Source of the DNA: JBJGXI01 sp045635475
GTDB taxonomy: Bacteria; Bacillota; Bacilli; Bacillales; Amphibacillaceae
Length of the DNA: 64,000 bases
Direction: 5' to 3'
NCBI RefSeq assembly: GCF_045635475.1
Contig: NZ_JBJGXI010000014.1
Coordinates: 1 to 64,000, forward strand
A program made the position numbers and the translations under genes. Numbering within the stretch: position 1 is the first letter of the stretch; every line of letters starts with the position of its first letter. The notes under the pieces are model-generated. The model was given only the letters and a program-made list of their open reading frames with translations. It ran no database searches and had not been told where the DNA came from. Below are positions 44,648-53,769 of this stretch, in pieces.

Positions 44648-45535
44648 CTAGTACTGTGCCTTTTTAATAAATAATAAATTAATGGCACTAAACGCAATCA
44701 TGATAAAGAATAACAACAGGGCTAGTGCAGACGCGTATCCTATATTTAAGTTCGTAAAGGCTTCTACTGCAATCCGATAAGCTAATAAACTAGTAGAATC
44801 GCCAGGACCACCAGAAGTCATCGCATATACTAAGTCATACATGGTTATTCTCCACATAGTAAAGAAGATACATAGTGTCAATAATGTAGGAATTATCATT
44901 GGAAGCGTTATTTTAAAAAACGTTTTAATTTTATTTGCGCCATCAATTTTAGCTGATTCGTATATTTCTTCTGGTATAAATTGTAGTCCAGCTAAAACTA
45001 GAATTGCGAAGAAAGGTATATCTTTCCATAAATCTACTAATATAACCGATAATTGAGCAGACCATGGATGAATTAACCAATCAAAATGAAAATCTGGATT
45101 GATTCTGCGAATTAAATCATTAATTAAACCATAACTATCATTAAATGCCCATTTAGCTGCAATTCCTGTTACAACCATCGGCATAGCCCACGGTATTAAG
45201 GTAATAGTTCTTAAAAACTTTTTTCCTCTAAACTTAACATTTAGTAATAAAGCTAAAAACACACCTAGAATCACATGAAAAATCATCGAAACGACAGTGA
45301 ATATAATAGTAAAATTAAGAGAAGCTATGATCTTATCATCTTGAAAAATATTAATGAAATTTTGTATCCCTACAAAAGTTGCTTCTCCACCTTTAAACAT
45401 ATTTATTTCAAAAAAGCTATTAATAAAAGTTACAATTAATGGATAAACAATTGTAAAACCTCTTACGATTAAAACGGGTAAAATTAATAGCCATGCGAGT
45501 TTCCATTTTGCAGATTTTTTCATAGTTCCTTGCAT
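44648..45535 (-). CDS. CUT1 sugar ABC transporter permease, MalF/UgpA-type
   Basis: A 295-residue permease with six predicted helices and the EAA loop (YESAKIDGANKIKTFFKITLP, about residues 190-210; GANK part conserved). ATG 45535 is taken; ATG 45523, which follows AAGGAA, is an alternative. It lies 10 bp before the second permease and after a large hairpin that separates it from the binding-protein gene. Confidence 0.9.
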   Translation of the reverse strand: MQGTMKKSAKWKLAWLLILPVLIVRGFTIVYPLIVTFINSFFEINMFKGGEATFVGIQNFINIFQDDKIIASLNFTIIFTVVSMIFHVILGVFLALLLNVKFRGKKFLRTITLIPWAMPMVVTGIAAKWAFNDSYGLINDLIRRINPDFHFDWLIHPWSAQLSVILVDLWKDIPFFAILVLAGLQFIPEEIYESAKIDGANKIKTFFKITLPMIIPTLLTLCIFFTMWRITMYDLVYAMTSGGPGDSTSLLAYRIAVEAFTNLNIGYASALALLLFFIMIAFSAINLLFIKKAQY

Positions 45536-45561
45536 CTATATCACTCTTTCTTATTTAAAGA

Positions 45562-45591
45562 TTATCGGAAGAAGTATACTTCTTCCGATAA
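45562..45591 (-). terminator. Perfect palindromic hairpin between binding protein and permeases
   Basis: A 30-bp perfect palindrome with arms TTATCGGAAGAAGTA and its complement, and no spacer. On the minus strand it follows the binding-protein gene. Without a strong T run it is best read as an mRNA-stabilising or partial termination element giving excess binding protein. Confidence 0.65.
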
Positions 45592-45601
45592 AAGTTATAC
45601 A

Positions 45602-46918
45602 TTAATTGGTTAATCGATCAATCTCCTCTTGCGCTTGTTCCACTGTCTCATCTAGAGTAATTTCATCCGATATATAATTTTGAAATATACTACCGATACC
45701 ACTGACGAATTCCATAGACTGTGGTACTAATGGTCTACCTCTTAGCGTACTTTGTTCAATATATTGTTGAACACTTTCCAAACCTGGAGCAGAGAAATCA
45801 GGATCATTTAATACATCTAACCTAGCTGGTAAACGACCAGACATCTCATAATAAGCAATTTGTCCTTCAGGGGATGCTAAATACTCCAATACTTTTTTCG
45901 AAGCTTCTTTCTTTTCAGATGATGCATTAATAACATGGTGCCAAGAAGCAATATAAGCATCATTGGTTTCAAACGTTGGCATAGGAGCGATATCTAAATG
46001 TTCTGGACCATAAGCTCCTGCTTCATCAAAAGTAGGAATAGCCCCTGTATACATAAACAACATGCCATATTTGTTATCAATAAATTTCTGGATCATTGGA
46101 TCATAAATATCAGCCAATTGACTTAGTGGAGTTACTTCTTCTTCGTGTGCTAAATCATATAAGAATTGAAGTGCTTCCTGTGTTTTAGGATTTTCCCAAT
46201 CAAAATAATCTCCACCAAACAAGTTAATAAATGTACCTATTTCATTAAATACATAACTTCTTTCCCAGGCACCACCATAACCATAAACATCTTCACCCAA
46301 ATCAGTAACTGCTCGAGCATATTCCAAAAATTCTTCTTTATTACTAGGTACCTCCATGCCTGCTTCATCTAATAATGCATGGTTAACCCAAAATGCTAAT
46401 ATTTCTAAATAACTTGGTACAGAATAAACACTTCCTTCATAAGTTGGAATATCATTCATATACTGTTCTGCAAAATTCGAAATAACATCTTCAGTCATCA
46501 CATCATCTTCCAGAGGCTCTAAATAACCGGCTCTCGAGAAGGCTGTCATCAATTCATCATTAATATGCATCATATCAATTTCTGTATCTCCGGATGAAAG
46601 AATTGTAGTCATTTTTGCTACCATATCATCCGGGTTAGAAGGGGTGACGACAACATCAATTTCTACACCTGTTGCATCTAAAATTTTCTCTTCTAATTCA
46701 CCCCAACCTGGTCGTGATGAATCATTTGTCATCCAAGTAATTGTTTCACCTTCTACACTTTCAGAACCACTATTTGAATTTTCTCCACTACTTTCATTAT
46801 TATTTGAATCTTGCTCACCACTGCTTGAATTATTAACACCAACACAACCTATTAATAATGAGAATAGAAATCCGACAACCATCAACAATAAAAAAGAGCG
46901 AAACTTATTTTTTGACAA
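45602..46918 (-). CDS. Extracellular sugar-binding lipoprotein of the fructan importer
   Basis: A 438-residue lipoprotein of the MalE/UgpB-like family 1 binding proteins. The signal peptide ends in LLIGC (about residue 25) followed by a Ser/Asn/Glu-rich linker. TTG 46918 follows AGGGAGG with 8-base spacing. It is the first gene of the minus-strand fructan cluster and divergent from the kinase gene at 47113. It is shorter than the two 500-residue binding proteins elsewhere in the window, fitting a small oligosaccharide ligand such as a fructose disaccharide or anhydride. Confidence 0.9.
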   Translation of the reverse strand: MSKNKFRSFLLLMVVGFLFSLLIGCVGVNNSSSGEQDSNNNESSGENSNSGSESVEGETITWMTNDSSRPGWGELEEKILDATGVEIDVVVTPSNPDDMVAKMTTILSSGDTEIDMMHINDELMTAFSRAGYLEPLEDDVMTEDVISNFAEQYMNDIPTYEGSVYSVPSYLEILAFWVNHALLDEAGMEVPSNKEEFLEYARAVTDLGEDVYGYGGAWERSYVFNEIGTFINLFGGDYFDWENPKTQEALQFLYDLAHEEEVTPLSQLADIYDPMIQKFIDNKYGMLFMYTGAIPTFDEAGAYGPEHLDIAPMPTFETNDAYIASWHHVINASSEKKEASKKVLEYLASPEGQIAYYEMSGRLPARLDVLNDPDFSAPGLESVQQYIEQSTLRGRPLVPQSMEFVSGIGSIFQNYISDEITLDETVEQAQEEIDRLTN

Positions 46919-46938
46919 CGTAAAAACCTCCCTTTAAT

Positions 46939-46952
46939 TAAAAGCGCTTTCA
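46939..46952. promoter_or_regulatory. Catabolite-response (cre) site in the divergent fructan-cluster promoter region
   Basis: TAAAAGCGCTTTCA matches 13 of 14 cre consensus positions and lies just upstream of the binding-protein start on the minus strand. CcpA repression when glucose is available is expected. Confidence 0.65.
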
Positions 46953-47112
46953 TACGATGAAGGATCCTTCAATTTGAATTATAAATTGCTTGAAAAGAAT
47001 AGAAAATGCAAATTTCATAGGATTTGTTTATAAAAATTCTAGGTACACTTAAATTCTTACAAAGAAGATAGTATATTAAGTAATAATAAACCTATAAAGT
47101 TGGTGACTACAG

Positions 47113-48930
47113 GTGTATAAATTCCACGATAAAATAAAATCCTTTTTTTCAAAGTTCAGAAATAAATTGATGATTAATTTCTTAATAATTGCTGTTATTC
47201 CCTTAATTATTGTTGGAGGCTTATCGTACGTGCTGGCTTATAACATTGCAAAAGATAAAATTGTAGATTCCGTATCTTACTCAAGCACACAGTTAAATGC
47301 ATCATTAGCAGAGCGTTTTAACCAAATGAAAAATGCTGCTGATGTTATGGAATACCATATGTATACCCTAATACTACAGCCGGATAGTTCTTTATCTCGT
47401 CAGTTGACTACATATAGTAATGTTCGGAATAGCTTATTTAATTTAAGCAGCACTTTTAATTTTGGTAATATTAGCGTCTATTCTGATGAACGTTTTATTT
47501 TTAGCAATGAAGGAATTACTTTTTTTTCATTTGACGATTTACAAAATAGAAACCTGTCCTTGACTGAACTTGTACCGAAAGCAAATGAAAATAATTGGGA
47601 AGTGATGCAAAATATTAAGGAACCTTTTATTAAATATAATTCTAATGCATCTCAAGATTACATATCGATATTTAAACCATTTCAATTAGCTAATAGTGAT
47701 CAAATTGAATATGTCTATTTTATTGATATTCCTGTTAATGAAATTGAAAAAGTACTAAAAGAAAGAGAGTTGGAAGACTCTATAAATATTTTTATTACAG
47801 ATGAACAGGGGGAATCCATAATTGGTGAAGCTAATCATTTGCAAATTTCAACTATAAAAAATGTTTTGAATTCCGTGACATCAGAAGAAACTACTGTAAT
47901 CGAAATAGAAGATACAACTGTAATTACAATAAAAAATCCTGTTACACAATGGCGTATGATAACAGAAGTGCCTAACAAATATATAAGAAGTAATACAAAA
48001 ATCTTAATTAGTATTTTATTAACCACACTAATTTTAACTGTCTTGATTGCTATAATTAGCAGTCTATTCATTTCAAATAATTTAAGTAAACGAGTAAATA
48101 AAATAGCATCCATATTAGATCATTATAAAAATAAGAAAAATGGAACAGAACTTACTAATGTTCATCTACCTGTTTTGAAAAAAAAACAATTTCATGATGA
48201 ATTTGACCGTCTTTCACTCGTTTTTAATGAAATGTCTAACAAAATGAACCATGATTTTGAGAAGATATTAGAAATGAAAGCAATAGAAGAAAAGATGCAA
48301 TTCGAATTACAACAAGCAAAGATAAATCCACATTTTCTGTATAATATTTTAGATTCTATTAAAAGTTGTCAGAGTTCAGGTAATATTCAAGAGGCTAATA
48401 AAATGATTACTAGATTGGCAAAGTTTTATCGATTATTATTACGGAAAGAAGAGGAACTAATATTAATTAAAGATGAGCTAGAAATTGTTCAATTATTTAT
48501 GGAAATTGAGAGTATAAATAAGGAAAACATTTTCACTTGGGATATCAAAACAGATGACATGATTGAAAACTTCTTAATTCCAAAATTTGTTTTGCAACCT
48601 ATAATTGAGAACGCTATTAAACATGGAATTAGCAACTGTAAAGAAAAGCTATATATCCAGATAAATATCTCTTATGACGATAATTATATTCTAGTTAATA
48701 TTCAAGATAATGGCGATGGTATTGAACAGCATAATTTAAAAGATTTAAATCAAACCCTTACCTCTAAAACAGTTGACTCTGAAAACTTCTTTGGAATTAG
48801 CAACGTGAATTTTCGATTAACTAGATTTTCTAATCATCAGGATCCATTGCAAATTACTAGTCAATTACATGGAGGTACGACTGTAGAAATACGAATTGAT
48901 CCGATGTTACCGGAAAGTGAAATAGACTAA
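47113..48930 (+). CDS. YesM-type sensor histidine kinase
   Basis: A 605-residue membrane kinase. First helix 20-44, extracellular sensor to about 293 of dCache-like length, second helix 295-320, HAMP-like region 321-385, His box (QAKINPHFLYNILDS, H407), N box (IENAIKHG) and G box (DNGDGIEQ, FGISNVNFRL). GTG 47113 has only a weak ribosome site (TTGGTGAC upstream). It is divergent from the fructan importer and followed 15 bp later by its regulator, so it probably senses the fructan-type sugar and activates that operon. Confidence 0.9.
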   Translation: MYKFHDKIKSFFSKFRNKLMINFLIIAVIPLIIVGGLSYVLAYNIAKDKIVDSVSYSSTQLNASLAERFNQMKNAADVMEYHMYTLILQPDSSLSRQLTTYSNVRNSLFNLSSTFNFGNISVYSDERFIFSNEGITFFSFDDLQNRNLSLTELVPKANENNWEVMQNIKEPFIKYNSNASQDYISIFKPFQLANSDQIEYVYFIDIPVNEIEKVLKERELEDSINIFITDEQGESIIGEANHLQISTIKNVLNSVTSEETTVIEIEDTTVITIKNPVTQWRMITEVPNKYIRSNTKILISILLTTLILTVLIAIISSLFISNNLSKRVNKIASILDHYKNKKNGTELTNVHLPVLKKKQFHDEFDRLSLVFNEMSNKMNHDFEKILEMKAIEEKMQFELQQAKINPHFLYNILDSIKSCQSSGNIQEANKMITRLAKFYRLLLRKEEELILIKDELEIVQLFMEIESINKENIFTWDIKTDDMIENFLIPKFVLQPIIENAIKHGISNCKEKLYIQINISYDDNYILVNIQDNGDGIEQHNLKDLNQTLTSKTVDSENFFGISNVNFRLTRFSNHQDPLQITSQLHGGTTVEIRIDPMLPESEID

Positions 48931-48945
48931 AAGGGGATTGTACCA

Positions 48946-50529
48946 ATGAAAACGGTCATTATTGTAGATGATAATTTTAAAACAAGTGAAGGGATTTATC
49001 AGCAAATCAATTGGGAACAATTAGAAATCAAAGTGATAGATATTTTTACAAATCCCAATGAAGCACTTGAATGTCTACAAAATCAATCAATAGATATGAT
49101 TATTACTGATATTAATATGCCTTCCATGAATGGTATCGAATTAACAAAAAAAGCTTTAAAATTGCATCCGATGATTAAAGTGATTTTTATTAGTGCTTAC
49201 GATGAATTTCAATATGCGCAAGAAGCTATAAGATTAGATGTTTGTGATTACATAGAAAAACCTATAGATTTTCCATATTTACATGGCCTATTAGATTCTA
49301 TGGTTAAAAAGATCGATGAAGAAAAAAGTATCCTTTTTCAAATTAGGGAAAACAAACCGCTTTTAACGGAAAAATTTTTTGTTGATTTAATCGAATCAAA
49401 TCCGTATTATGCATCCTATCATTTAGCCAATCAAGCTAAATTCTTAGAAATAGATACGGAAAATGAGCAGTATATATGTGTTATTTTTGATATTAAAAAT
49501 TTGCGGTCATTGATGACAAATCATAAAATAGAACACTGTCATATTACACTAATTCAGTTACGAAATGCTTTTTATCATTCTTTTGAACCTATTGGAACTA
49601 TTCATTCTTTTCAGCAAGGCGATGACCTGATTTTCATCATAGGAACAGAACAAAATCAATGCAATCAATTAAATCAAGATATTGAGAAATTTTTGCGCTT
49701 TTTTCAAACCATCCTTTCCTATAAAATTGGTATAGGTGTCATCGTACAGAATATTTGGGATATTTCTATTTCATATAAAAGAGCAAAACAAGCTTTGGAA
49801 TATCAATTTATTTATCCAGAATCAATTATCTTTGATGCAAAAGAATTAGATCAACGTCAAAACACACCGATTATTTTCACAAATGAAGAGGAAGAGAGAC
49901 TAGTTAAATTAATATCGAATAATGAATTACAAGAAATCAAACTATTTATTAATGAATTACAAGCATTTTGGGCCGATCAATCTGTTTCTAAAAATTTCAT
50001 CAATGCACATCTGTATAAGTTGATCACAAGAATTATTAAATTTTCGCAAGATACGAATATTACTGATAGTGCATTGAATCAACAAGTATCGATATTCTTT
50101 GTTAATATAAATGAGATGGATACACTAGACCAAATTACAAAGAGTTTATATCAATTGTGTGAAAAAATGTGTGAAAAGTTCGATCAATCAATCTCTAATA
50201 GAACAGAAATTATCTCAGATGAAATTAAATCCTATATTCATAACAATTATATGGATTTCAACTTAAATCTCAATAGTATTGCCGAACAAATTAATCTCAA
50301 TGCTTCTTACTTAGGGTCTATATTCAAAAGAGCAACTAAGACAAATATTCCAAAATATATAACTAAAATTAGAATGGAGAGAGCCAAAGAATTATTAGAA
50401 AACCAACAACTTAAGATAAAAAATATTAGTGAATTGGTAGGCTATTCTAATCAATATTATTTTAGTGCAAGTTTTAAGAAATATTACAGTAAAACCCCGT
50501 CGGAATTTCGTGAAGGCTTAAAAAGTTAG
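48946..50529 (+). CDS. YesN-type response regulator with AraC HTH
   Basis: A 527-residue regulator. Receiver 1-120 (D8/D9, phosphoacceptor D55 in IITDINMP, DYIEKPI), a middle region of about 280 residues, and an AraC HTH at about 422-527 (IAEQINLNASYLGSIFKRAT ... ISELVGYSNQYYFSASFKKY). ATG 48946 follows AAAAGGGG. It forms an operon with the kinase at 47113 and is the probable activator of the divergent GH172/GH32 transport cluster. Confidence 0.9.
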   Translation: MKTVIIVDDNFKTSEGIYQQINWEQLEIKVIDIFTNPNEALECLQNQSIDMIITDINMPSMNGIELTKKALKLHPMIKVIFISAYDEFQYAQEAIRLDVCDYIEKPIDFPYLHGLLDSMVKKIDEEKSILFQIRENKPLLTEKFFVDLIESNPYYASYHLANQAKFLEIDTENEQYICVIFDIKNLRSLMTNHKIEHCHITLIQLRNAFYHSFEPIGTIHSFQQGDDLIFIIGTEQNQCNQLNQDIEKFLRFFQTILSYKIGIGVIVQNIWDISISYKRAKQALEYQFIYPESIIFDAKELDQRQNTPIIFTNEEEERLVKLISNNELQEIKLFINELQAFWADQSVSKNFINAHLYKLITRIIKFSQDTNITDSALNQQVSIFFVNINEMDTLDQITKSLYQLCEKMCEKFDQSISNRTEIISDEIKSYIHNNYMDFNLNLNSIAEQINLNASYLGSIFKRATKTNIPKYITKIRMERAKELLENQQLKIKNISELVGYSNQYYFSASFKKYYSKTPSEFREGLKS

Positions 50530-50700
50530 TAGGAGATTATCTTAACTAACTTCAGTAGATGCCAGTGCCTGTACTACTCGAATGTAGTACATTTATGTAG
50601 TAGATTCGGGTACAGATGAGGATCCTTCGGCTTGGGCGAACGATTGCTGATTTAAGAGGCATTGCACATATAACGTGTGAATATAGATGGTGGTCCCTTT

Positions 50701-50757
50701 TTCCGCAATGACTGGCTCAAAACTCCGTGCAAGTGGCTCTATTGATCTGCAATAATC
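50701..50757 (+). repeat. Dispersed CCGCAAT-core repeat, copy A
   Basis: A 57-bp unit opening TTCCGCAATGACTGGCTCAA and ending in CTGCAATAATC. It aligns base by base with copy B at 51337 and, inverted, with copy C at 51006. Each copy is built of smaller modules of CCGCAAT followed by GGCTC. The surrounding 50530-51470 has no gene. Confidence 0.75.
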
Positions 50758-50807
50758 AAGGGATCGAGATCATTACGGAATTTACCACTTTACGTCAGTG
50801 CATTTGA

Positions 50808-50868
50808 CAATAATTAGTCCTATGGTAGTTCCGCAATCATACCCGATTGCGGAACTTCATAATTATTG
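50808..50868. repeat. Long hairpin built on the same repeat core
   Basis: A perfect 12-bp stem (AGTTCCGCAATC at 50827-50838 with GATTGCGGAACT at 50845-50856) inside an outer CAATAATTA/TAATTATTG pair. The TTCCGCAAT core is the one found in the dispersed repeats. Confidence 0.7.
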
Positions 50869-51005
50869 AATAATGTGATTGTGCTGCGAAGCAAACGACT
50901 ATGATATTTAATAATTATCATTTGTTAGTATATCTCTATATCCACAAAAAAAGCATCTTTCCATTCCAAAACACAATGACCGAACCTAAAAGGTTTTGTG
51001 TTTGA

Positions 51006-51061
51006 GTATTGCGGACAGATTGAGCCACTGTATGCGGACGTTTGAGCCAGTTATTGCGGAA
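51006..51061 (-). repeat. Dispersed CCGCAAT-core repeat, copy C (inverted)
   Basis: Reverse complement reads TTCCGCAATAACTGGCTCAA, then CCGCATACAGTGGCTCAA and TCCGCAATAC, matching copies A and B. A more diverged piece continues at about 51072-51105. Confidence 0.7.
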
Positions 51062-51214
51062 GGGAGATCCATTGGCAATGTTTAGCCATAATTAGCGCAG
51101 ATACTATAGTCCGCCACCACTGACTTAACTTTTGTCCGTGTTGAGAAACAATCGCAGGTCTGCAATAAATAATGCCAATAGGCACACCCGCTCAAGTATG
51201 ATAACACGGACAAT

Positions 51215-51273
51215 CCGATTCTAAGCATCCGCTGGCGGGGCCCCGTCCCCTTCCAGCAAATGCTAAGAATCGG
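51215..51273. repeat. Imperfect GC-rich inverted repeat
   Basis: CCGATTCTAAGCAT (51215-51228) pairs with ATGCTAAGAATCGG (51260-51273) with one mismatch. Inside is a GCTGG/CCAGC stem with a GGGGCCCC centre. This looks like a REP-type structured element within the repeat-rich spacer. Confidence 0.6.
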
Positions 51274-51336
51274 GCGTTACAGTCAATGGCAAGCAGCTCC
51301 GCTGTGGCTCCCAGCTCCGCAAATGGTGGCTCTATT

Positions 51337-51393
51337 TTCCGCAATCGGGGGCTCAAAACTACGCATAAGGGGCTTAATTCATCCGCAATAATC
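51337..51393 (+). repeat. Dispersed CCGCAAT-core repeat, copy B
   Basis: A 57-bp unit opening TTCCGCAATCGGGGGCTCAA and ending CCGCAATAATC, the same length and order as copy A. An extra module (TCCGCAAATGGTGGCTCTA, about 51315-51333) precedes it. Confidence 0.75.
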
Positions 51394-51478
51394 AGTATGC
51401 GTTAAAAAAGGACACTCACGAATCCCGTAATGACAATTTGCTATTTTGAGATTTATGCATGTAGGCTATAACAATAAA

Positions 51479-51516
51479 AGTAGCACACCAATCACTATGC
51501 GACCTGGTGTGCTGCT
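51479..51516 (-). terminator. Rho-independent terminator of the adenine deaminase gene
   Basis: On the minus strand AGCAGCACACCA (51516-51505) pairs with TGGTGTGCTACT (51490-51479), allowing one G-U pair, followed by TTTATTGT. It lies 82 bp after the adenine deaminase reading frame. Confidence 0.75.
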
Positions 51517-51597
51517 TCATGATTTTGTTTTTCTCCATAAAAGTTAACTAGTTATCCTAAGTGTTAGACGCTCTCTTCCTCAAAAGTCTTATTCAAT

Positions 51598-53400
51598 CTA
51601 CACAATTGTTTTTTTCGCAACTTCAGTCTCCACCAGCTGAAACTTGTTGACATCAACAATGCCTTTGTTAGAGATTCGTGCATCAGGAATAACTGTTAAT
51701 GCAATAAGTGAAAAAGTCATAAAAGGGGCGTTGATGTTACATCCAAGTTTCTTCCAGCCCTCTTCTAGTCTTTTTACTTGATTAACTACCACTTCTAACG
51801 GTTGGTCGGACATTAAGCCGGCTATTGGCATTTCAACAAAGCCTAATACTTCCTCGTTCTTGACGACAATCATTCCCCCGCCAGCTTCAGCTAATTTATT
51901 TGCTGCAAAGGCCATATCTTTTTCATTGGTACCCATCACAAGTAAATTATGGCTGTCGTGTGCTACTGTAGAGGCCACTGCTCCACCTTTTAGTTGAAAA
52001 CCATGGGCAAAGCCAAGAGAAATTTGGCCGCTTTGATGATGGCGATCAATACAGGCTAGTCTAATGATGTCATTTTTAAGATCGGTTTGAATAATTTCAT
52101 TTTCAATCGGTAAATTTATTTGCATTTTCTCTGTTCTTGCACTATTTTCAATAACCTTAATCACATTTACTGTAGTTGAATTATTTACTGACTGAGACTT
52201 TAGTAAAAAGTCTTCAGGCAAAATCTCGCGTCCTACTTTTACCGAATTTAAAATATGATGAGGATAGGTAAATGTGGGAGATTCAAAATCATATTTTTTG
52301 TTGCGGACAACGATATCGCCATCTGTGATCACAGTTTCTGGTTCCATTTTATATAAATCATCGATGATAAGTAAATCAGCTTTTTTTCCAAGTGCGATAC
52401 AACCTAGATCATGATCGAGGTTGAAATATTTAGCTACATTACTTGTTGCCATTTGAATTGCATCAATAGGATTAACTCCCTCTTCAATGGCACGGCGAAC
52501 AACATGATTGATATGCCCTTTCTCGACCAAGGTATTAGGATAAACATCATCCGTAACTAACAAAATATTATCAATTTTCACTTTATCTTCGGTAACAATT
52601 TTAATTACCTCTTTTACATCGCACCAGGCAGAACCCTCACGTATCATCACATACATGCCTAAACGCAATTTTTCCAACCCTTGTTCACGTGTCACAGTTT
52701 CATGACAAGAGGTAACTCCGGATACAATATAAGCTTGAAGCATTTTATCTGTTCCTTCGGGAAAGTGACCAGTTATAGTTTTCTTTGTTTTTAGCGTAGC
52801 TTCAATCTCACCAAGCATTTAAGGATCTCCATTTACTACTCCAGGAAAATTCATTACTTCGCCAAGTCCAATGACATTTTCCCATGTTAAACCTTCCTGA
52901 ATATCTTCTATTTCTAAAGTGGCACCTGCATCTTCTAGATCGTCTGTTGCTGGAACACAAGAGGGAAAAGTGGTAAATACTTTTAGGGGAAGTTGTTGAC
53001 CTTCTTCATGCATTAATCGAACTCCTTCCACACCAAATACATTAGCAATTTCGTGTGGATCCATTACAATACTAGTTGTCCCTTTTAATAACGCAACTTT
53101 CGAGAATTCCGTAACAGAAAGCATTGTGCTCTCGACATGCATATGGCCATCGATAAAACCTGGTGATATATACTTTCCTTCTGCATCCAGGATTTCTGTT
53201 TCGGGACCAATTGTATGTTTTGCATAACCAATGTAAGCTATTCTTCCTTTACTAATTGCTATCTCTTGATCGGGTATTAACTCTCCAGTTAGTACATTTA
53301 CTATAACACCATTCTTAATCACCAAATCTGCCTTCTTCTCTCCTAAAGCTACTTTTATCAAGTCATTATTTACTTCTTGTAACGTCGTAGAATTTCTCAA
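51598..53400 (-). pseudogene. ade: Adenine deaminase interrupted by an in-frame stop
   Basis: The frame from TTG 53400 (after GATGAGG) gives 193 residues ending GVVNGDP, then TAA at 52819-52821. The same frame resumes at once with ATG at 52818 and runs 406 residues to 51598. Joined, the chain has the adenine deaminase layout: amidohydrolase metal motif GHMHVEST, DPHEIANV, CHET, VTDDVYP, and the adenine-deaminase C-terminal domain (AHDSHNLLVMGTNE, GGGMIVV). A lysine codon AAA changed to TAA would explain the break. The product would convert adenine to hypoxanthine. GGAG eight bases before the internal ATG could allow re-initiation, but the fragment would lack the first metal ligands, so loss of function is likely. 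Confidence 0.85.
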
Positions 53401-53614
53401 TTTCTAACCTCATCCTTTTTAATATTTAAATTTTTTTGTAAGAATATCTGACAAAGGAATTTATATTTTTTTTTATACTATAGAAATGTTAGTTCCGTGT
53501 CATTGGTGTAAGTAACCAAAATTTTGAGAATCAACTAGTTAAAATAACTATTGGATAATTTATCCAGATTATTGTTTACTATATATCTACTGCTTTTTGA
53601 TTTGGTGGTTATAT

Positions 53615-53651
53615 AAAGTAGACAATTTAAATCTTGACTTTTGTTTACTTT
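53615..53651 (+). promoter_or_regulatory. Inverted repeat flanking the -35 of the NitT/TauT-crotonase operon
   Basis: AAAGTAGACAA (53615-53625) and TTGTTTACTTT (53641-53651) are near-perfect inverted arms around the -35 element. A further TTGTTTACT half-site lies at about 53572. A repressor operator is likely; its binder is not in the window. The rest of 53401-53769 shows no gene. Confidence 0.5.
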
Positions 53652-53662
53652 GTCCATATGAT
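53634..53662 (+). promoter_or_regulatory. Sigma-A-type promoter of the NitT/TauT-crotonase operon
   Basis: TTGACT (53634-53639), exactly 17 bases, then TATGAT (53657-53662). It points at the permease gene at 53770 and probably drives everything to 63162. Confidence 0.75.
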
Positions 53663-53769
53663 ATTTTCAGAATAATTTGTATAATTAAAACAATACATGG
53701 GAGGTGTTATATAAATTAACACTTGGTGTGATTATAATTAACTTTTGTAAAAAAAAGGGGGATAGACGA

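Noticed and set aside
51006..51393. CCGCAAT repeats as a CRISPR array
   Set aside because: Copies are in both orientations, imperfect and irregularly spaced, with no unique equal-length spacers and no cas genes.
52819..52821. Programmed readthrough or recoding of the TAA in adenine deaminase
   Set aside because: No known recoding signal follows, and TAA is the least leaky stop. A point mutation is simpler.
53401..53700. Purine riboswitch upstream of adenine deaminase
   Set aside because: No purine-aptamer core or terminator switch could be found in the leader.
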